Below are positions 59,735 through 64,000 of a stretch of DNA of 64,000 bases, piece after piece. The DNA is from Tunicatimonas pelagia (lineage in GTDB: Bacteria > Bacteroidota > Bacteroidia > Cytophagales > Cyclobacteriaceae): NCBI RefSeq assembly GCF_030506325.1, contig NZ_CP120683.1, positions 1,240,001-1,304,000 on the forward strand. The letters run 5' to 3'. The notes below the pieces were generated by a model. It saw nothing but the letters and a program-made list of their open reading frames with translations, did not search any database and was not told the DNA's origin. The position numbers and the translations under genes were made by a program. How positions within the stretch are numbered: position 1 is the first letter of the stretch; each line of letters begins with the position of its first letter.

Positions 59735-61519
59735 CTATTTATTGGACTTTTCGTCTTGCTTCATTTGCTCTTTCAGATTAGATAGAGCTTCTAAATCACC
59801 TAACGTAGACCGTTCAGCTTCGTTATTACTATTAGAAGTAGAAGCAGAGCGTGTGGGTTTTGATGCAGCTTTCTTCACCTCCACCTCACGATAGGTTGCC
59901 GTGTGCGAAAGCACAATACGCTTATCGTCCTTGGAGAAATCAACTACTCGGAAGTCAATAGCCTCTCCCACCTCGGGTTCGCTACCATCTTCTTTAACCA
60001 AATGCTTACTTCCGGCAAAGCCTTCAATTCCGTACTGTAACTCAACTAATGCTCCTTTATCCATCTTGGTCGTGATCGTACCTTTATGCACAGAACCAAC
60101 TGGGAACAGATCAGCAAAAGTATCCCACGGATTTTCTTCTAGCTGCTTATGACCCAGTGCCAAACGACGGTTATCTACGTCAAGCTCCAGCACCTTCACC
60201 TCTAGGTTATCACCCACTTTTACAAACTCTGAAGGGTGTTTAATCTTCTTCGTCCAGCTCAGATCAGAAACGTGTACTAACCCGTCAATACCCTCCTCTA
60301 GCTCTAAGAACAGGCCAAAGTTGGTTAGGTTACGTACAATACCGCTGTGCGTAGTGCCAATCGCGTACTTCGTTAGTACATCAGCCTTCGTCCACGGATC
60401 TTCGGTTAGCTGCTTAATGCCTAACGACATCTTGCGCTCCTCGCGGTCTAGCGTAAGCACTACAGCATCTAGCTCGTCGCCAATGTTAATAAAATCTTGT
60501 GGATTGCGAAGGTGCTGCGACCACGACATTTCAGAAACGTGAATCAGCCCTTCTACACCGGGCATAATTTCTAGAAATGCTCCGTAGTCAGCTACATTGA
60601 CAATTTTGCCGTGAACTTTGCTACCTACCTGAATTTCTTCGGCTAGCGAATCCCACGGATGAGGCGTAAGCTGCTTCATTCCGAGCGAAATACGCTTCTT
60701 CTCATCATCAAAATCCAGTACTACTACATTCACCTTCTCATCTAAGTTAAGCACTTCTTCGGGATGATTGATGCGCCCCCAAGAAATGTCCGTGATGTGC
60801 AGTAAGCCATCTACTCCACCTAGATCGATGAACACCCCAAAATTGGTCATGTTCTTGATAATACCTTCGAGCACCTGACCTTTCTCCAGATTGTTGAGGA
60901 TACGGGCTTTTTGCTCTTCTAGGTCTTTCTCAATCAGTACCTTGTGCGATACTACTACGTTATCGTTGGCGTAGTTAATCTTTACCACCTTCACTTCCAT
61001 CTTCTTACCCACGAACACATCAAAGTCGCGAATGGGCTTCACATCAATTTGGGAGCCAGGTAAGAAAGCTTCTACTCCGTAGATGTCGCAGATCAAACCA
61101 CCTTTGGTACGACGCTTTACCGTACCTTCAATTACTTCGTCAAAATCTAGCGCGTGCTGAATTTTCTCCCAAGCGCGCACAATCTTCGCCTTTTTACGAG
61201 ATAAGATTAGCTGACCTCGCTTGTCTTCTTGCTCTTCGATATATACTTCTACTTCGTCCCCTACCTTCAGATCATCAAGGTCGCGGAATTCAGAAATAGA
61301 AACCAATCCATCGGACTTAAAACCGATATTCAAAATAACGTCGCGATCGTTAACTCCCACTACCGTACCACTGACCACTTCTTTCTCATTGATCTGAGTA
61401 AGAGTGTCGTTGTACATTTCGGCCATGTGGGCTTTTTCTTCTTCAGAGTATTCTTCGCCAAAGCCTTTGTTATCGGCCTGATCCCAATCAAACTCTTCTT
61501 GTACTTGCGTTTCTGCCAT
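59735..61519 (-). CDS. rpsA: 30S ribosomal protein S1, 594 aa
   Basis: Six S1 domains at about residues 45-115, 130-198, 210-280, 295-366, 380-450 and 465-535, each with the FGVFIDLG/GLLHITDIS-like core (for example FGVFIDLGGVDGLLHITD). The C-terminus ends in a basic, Ser/Asn-rich tail. S1 tethers mRNA to the 30S subunit and also autoregulates. Length is standard. It has a promoter about 113 bases upstream of the start, so a long 5' leader is expected. Confidence 0.97.
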   Translation of the reverse strand: MAETQVQEEFDWDQADNKGFGEEYSEEEKAHMAEMYNDTLTQINEKEVVSGTVVGVNDRDVILNIGFKSDGLVSISEFRDLDDLKVGDEVEVYIEEQEDKRGQLILSRKKAKIVRAWEKIQHALDFDEVIEGTVKRRTKGGLICDIYGVEAFLPGSQIDVKPIRDFDVFVGKKMEVKVVKINYANDNVVVSHKVLIEKDLEEQKARILNNLEKGQVLEGIIKNMTNFGVFIDLGGVDGLLHITDISWGRINHPEEVLNLDEKVNVVVLDFDDEKKRISLGMKQLTPHPWDSLAEEIQVGSKVHGKIVNVADYGAFLEIMPGVEGLIHVSEMSWSQHLRNPQDFINIGDELDAVVLTLDREERKMSLGIKQLTEDPWTKADVLTKYAIGTTHSGIVRNLTNFGLFLELEEGIDGLVHVSDLSWTKKIKHPSEFVKVGDNLEVKVLELDVDNRRLALGHKQLEENPWDTFADLFPVGSVHKGTITTKMDKGALVELQYGIEGFAGSKHLVKEDGSEPEVGEAIDFRVVDFSKDDKRIVLSHTATYREVEVKKAASKPTRSASTSNSNNEAERSTLGDLEALSNLKEQMKQDEKSNK

Positions 61520-61638
61520 AAAATATAGTTTGCTCAGTTTACACGCCAGACGTAGAGCAATTGGCCGGGCGGTTTAATTAAACATAAATAGAGTAATGAT
61601 AGAATTTCCTTACGATAGAAGGTGTTCTAAAAGTTCCG

Positions 61639-61669
61639 CAAAATTACAATTTTTCTGGTTTACAACAAG
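61639..61669 (-). promoter_or_regulatory. promoter of rpsA
   Basis: On the minus strand CTTG (61669-61666), 19 bases, TAATTTTG (61646-61639), close to the Bacteroidota consensus. It leaves a leader of about 113 bases before the rpsA ATG at 61519. Confidence 0.65.
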
Positions 61670-61683
61670 CAACGCTGGAAAAT

Positions 61684-61727
61684 AGTCCATAGCTTTCAGT
61701 CCACAGTCGATAGTCCACAGTCCACGG
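61684..61727. repeat. tandem AGTCCACAGTC-type short repeats
   Basis: Four near-copies of AGTCCAyrGTC/CAGTCCACAGTC within 44 bases between rpsA and the peptidase gene. The same motif family is seen at 7754-7783. It is probably a dispersed low-complexity element with no assigned role. Confidence 0.5.
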
Positions 61728-61762
61728 TTGGTAGTGCGCGGTTAAACTTCTGGTACGATCAA

Positions 61763-63460
61763 CTATGGACTAGACAATGACTCCTCACGGATGGCTTTGA
61801 ACTCGGAGCCCTCTTTCCACCGAGGAAATGTTTCTTCGTTGCTAATCCGGTAGCCAACTTTAAATAATAGGTGGGCATCTTGCACCATGCCTGCTAGGTT
61901 CCATTCGCTTTCATTGTACTCATCAGAAGGCTGATGATAATCGCGCTGAGTCCACTCCTCCATTTTAGCCTGCGTCCACTCTACGCCTTGTTCAGCTTGT
62001 TCATACTCGCCACTGGCGTAGAGAGCCGGAATACCCACTTTGGCAAAACTGAAATGATCGGAACGAAAGAAATACCCTTTCTCCGCATTGGGGTCAGGTA
62101 TCACGTAGCGATCTTGCTCTCTTGCCACCGCTTCCGCGTAGTCATCTAACTCGGATTGACCGTAGCCCACAATGGTCAGATCTTTCATTGAGCCTCGGAA
62201 GTGGATTCCATCCATATTGATATTCGCTACGGTTTGGTTGACCGGATAGATTGGGTTTTCGGCATAATACGCTGAACCCAGTAACCCTTGTTCTTCGGCC
62301 GTAACTGCCAAAAACACAACGGTTCGGTCGGGTGCTTTTTCCAGCTGACTAAAAGCATTGGCCACTTCGAGCAATACGGCAGTTCCGCTGGCGTTATCAA
62401 GTGCTCCGTTGTAAATAGAGTCCCCGTTGATTGGTTTACCCACTCCCAGATGATCCCAGTGGGCGGAGTAGATAATGTATTCGTTAGGCCGTTCGCTACC
62501 GGTTCGTTTAGCGACTACATTCTGGGATGTAGCTTCTTTATACGTAACATTTAGTTTAAGATTTATTGCCAACCCCATCGGAATAGGCCGGAACCCTGGC
62601 GTTCGGGCTTGCCCCAGATAGTTTTCAATATTAGCTAGCTCCAGCAGTTGGCGTGCTGATTGTTGAGAAACCCAACCTTCAAAAGCACAACGAGACTGGT
62701 TGCCATTTTCTGATCTTAAATACAGCGCATTGCCCGTCCAGCTACTTTGTACTACGTTCCAAGCGTAACCTGCCGGAGCAGTATTGTGAATAATAATGAC
62801 TCCCTCGGCTCCCTGACGGGCAGCTTCCTCGTACTTATAGGTCCACCGTCCGTAGTACGTCATGGTATTACCTTTAAATAGCGCACTATCGCTAGTGCCG
62901 AAACCCGGATCGTTGACTAGCACCACCGCAGTTTTGCCGGTCATATCAATTCCTTTGTAGTCGTTCCAGTTATACTCAGGAGCCACAATACCGAATCCGC
63001 AGAATACCAACTCGGAATTACCAACCTCAACACGATCGGTAACTCGGCGGGTTAGCGCTACAAAGTCTTCCCGATAGTTTAGTTCTACGGTCTCACCGGC
63101 TCCTTCAACCACCATTGTTTCTTCGGGTACGGCCGCAATTTCTACCAGCGGAACTGCCTGAAAATAACTATCACCGTTGCCCGGTTCCAGTCCGATAGTA
63201 TTAAAGGCATTTTCAAGATATTGGATGGTTTTTTTTTCACCTTCGGTGAACGGCATACGCCCCTCAAATTCGTCGGAGGCTAATGTCTGTATATGCTTCT
63301 GCAACCCTGGTTCGGTTATCGCTCGATCTAGCGGTGCATCTACGCTATTTTCCTCGCTTTCAGAGCGACAGCCCACAATTATTACTAGCGTAAATAGGAT
63401 TAGCGGAGTACCCAAAATAAAAAATAAATGGCAGCCTGAGTCAAAAAAAGCTTTTTTCAT
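61763..63460 (-). CDS. M28 family metallopeptidase lipoprotein, 565 aa
   Basis: ATG 63460 is the first start that gives a lipoprotein signal, with a LVIIVGC lipobox at about residue 29; the earlier ATG at 63583 only adds a basic stretch. A PA-type insert (about residues 140-290) precedes the M28 zinc site: YSAHWDHLGVG, GALDNASGTAVLLEV, VTAEEQGLLGS, INMDGIHF and FRSDHFSFAKVG supply the two-zinc ligands and the catalytic Glu. Such lipoproteins cleave N-terminal residues or glutamyl/aspartyl ends of peptides in the periplasm or at the surface. Substrate unknown. Confidence 0.9.
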   Translation of the reverse strand: MKKAFFDSGCHLFFILGTPLILFTLVIIVGCRSESEENSVDAPLDRAITEPGLQKHIQTLASDEFEGRMPFTEGEKKTIQYLENAFNTIGLEPGNGDSYFQAVPLVEIAAVPEETMVVEGAGETVELNYREDFVALTRRVTDRVEVGNSELVFCGFGIVAPEYNWNDYKGIDMTGKTAVVLVNDPGFGTSDSALFKGNTMTYYGRWTYKYEEAARQGAEGVIIIHNTAPAGYAWNVVQSSWTGNALYLRSENGNQSRCAFEGWVSQQSARQLLELANIENYLGQARTPGFRPIPMGLAINLKLNVTYKEATSQNVVAKRTGSERPNEYIIYSAHWDHLGVGKPINGDSIYNGALDNASGTAVLLEVANAFSQLEKAPDRTVVFLAVTAEEQGLLGSAYYAENPIYPVNQTVANINMDGIHFRGSMKDLTIVGYGQSELDDYAEAVAREQDRYVIPDPNAEKGYFFRSDHFSFAKVGIPALYASGEYEQAEQGVEWTQAKMEEWTQRDYHQPSDEYNESEWNLAGMVQDAHLLFKVGYRISNEETFPRWKEGSEFKAIREESLSSP

Positions 63461-63595
63461 ATTGTTAAAGTGCAATTTACAGGATTCTATTTGGTATTTT
63501 TTCTTACATCTGGCAGTTTTCTCTCTTTTTCTAGTAGCAAAAATACGCAGTTGGTTTTTCAATTGTACAGAAAACAAAAACAATTGTCTATTACC

Positions 63596-64000
63596 ATGAC
63601 TATTATTGGTTTACTATACCGATTGACTCTTGCGCTTTTGCTTGGTTTAAGCAGTAGCATGTCTCTTGGTACTACGTTGAATAATCATTTTACTGAAGAT
63701 ATTTTAGCTGAAGAACTACCACCAGGTGTCTATTTGGTAGTGGGGGCATTTGAGTACGAAGATAATGCTAAAAAGTATACTGAGCATGTTGCCGAACGGG
63801 GTCTTTCGGCGCAATACGCATTCTATCCTAAATCAGGTTATTTCTACGTGTATACTTCCTCAGCAATATCTGCGGAGGAAGTGACTTCTGCTTACCAAGA
63901 ACTTCGAACCAGTCAAGAGTTTAGTGAAGCTTGGATTCTAGTAGCTGAGGAAGATCATTTGGAAGTTGAGTGGGAGAACTCGGCGGCTGAAGAAAGTAGT
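63596..64000 (+). CDS. SPOR-like exported protein, 5' part, cut by window edge
   Basis: ATG 63596 opens a frame that runs to the edge with no stop. A signal peptide (about 1-24, TLALLLGLSSSMSL) is followed by YLVVGAFEYEDNAKKYTEH and SGYFYVYTSSAISAEEV, whose beta-alpha-beta pattern resembles the SPOR peptidoglycan-binding domain. The rest, probably an OmpA- or PorE-type part, is missing. It is divergent from the M28 peptidase. Confidence 0.75.
   Translation, partial: MTIIGLLYRLTLALLLGLSSSMSLGTTLNNHFTEDILAEELPPGVYLVVGAFEYEDNAKKYTEHVAERGLSAQYAFYPKSGYFYVYTSSAISAEEVTSAYQELRTSQEFSEAWILVAEEDHLEVEWENSAAEESS

Noticed and set aside
63520-63580. Promoter for the M28 peptidase (TATTTTTG)
   Set aside because: A good -7 word exists but the required upstream TTG element at the right distance is missing.

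Overview
The window looks like a chromosomal segment of a Bacteroidota bacterium, probably of the Cytophagales type. Four lines of evidence support this. Four stretches match the Bacteroidota housekeeping promoter form (TTTG or CTTG, 19 bases, TAnnTTTG), one of them with a single mismatch. An alternative complex III operon runs straight into a caa3-type oxidase operon. The tandem FtsX-like permeases carry a 'permease prefix' domain. The gene families (TamB, metZ, HEPN-tailed sulfite reductase, YwqK-like protein) are typical of that phylum. This is inference from content, not a taxonomic assignment.

Layout. 1-7714: 3' part of tsaD (minus), a large tamB-like gene, a rhodanese, an OsmC protein and metZ. 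7977-13133 (minus strand): a sulfur and redox block of siroheme methyltransferase, sulfite reductase, thioredoxin, nucleoside phosphorylase and a NeuD-like acyltransferase. A 38-codon Cys-rich leader ORF (10973-11089), a competing antiterminator and an intrinsic terminator precede the sulfite reductase; I read this as a cysteine attenuator. 13231-21901: mostly envelope and stress genes (L,D-transpeptidase, Bcp peroxidase, CIA30, methyltransferase, lipoprotein, MscS, YtxH, a 50-residue YqaE/Pmp3 protein, DUF1206, DUF4235, DUF2945, topoisomerase IB). 21894-27268 (minus): five signalling genes (two histidine kinases, two single-receiver proteins and an NtrC-type sigma-54 activator). 27668-35855: hypothetical proteins, a YwqK/MORN-like secreted protein, and a PadR regulator with two large FtsX/MacB-like permeases.

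36198-38382 is a decayed accessory island. It holds a three-repeat CRISPR relic, a 914-base IS1-family element with clear terminal inverted repeats and a broken transposase, and a cas6 gene split by a one-base frameshift. No other cas gene is in the window. 38386-41535 encodes a secreted BNR/sortilin-like protein.

41631-59324 is the respiratory block, nearly all on the minus strand. From its promoter near 59349-59379 it runs actABCDEF, coxB, coxA, ctaA, ctaB, two subunit III genes, subunit IV and an SCO-like copper chaperone. Next to it are DUF420 (plus strand), a small Cys-containing membrane protein and DUF983. The operon would take electrons from menaquinol through the multihaem ActA and monohaem ActE to the CuA centre of CoxB and on to oxygen, and it carries its own haem A synthesis and copper delivery genes. 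After it come tRNA-Cys(GCA), ribosomal protein S1, an M28 peptidase lipoprotein and the start of a SPOR-like protein cut by the window edge.
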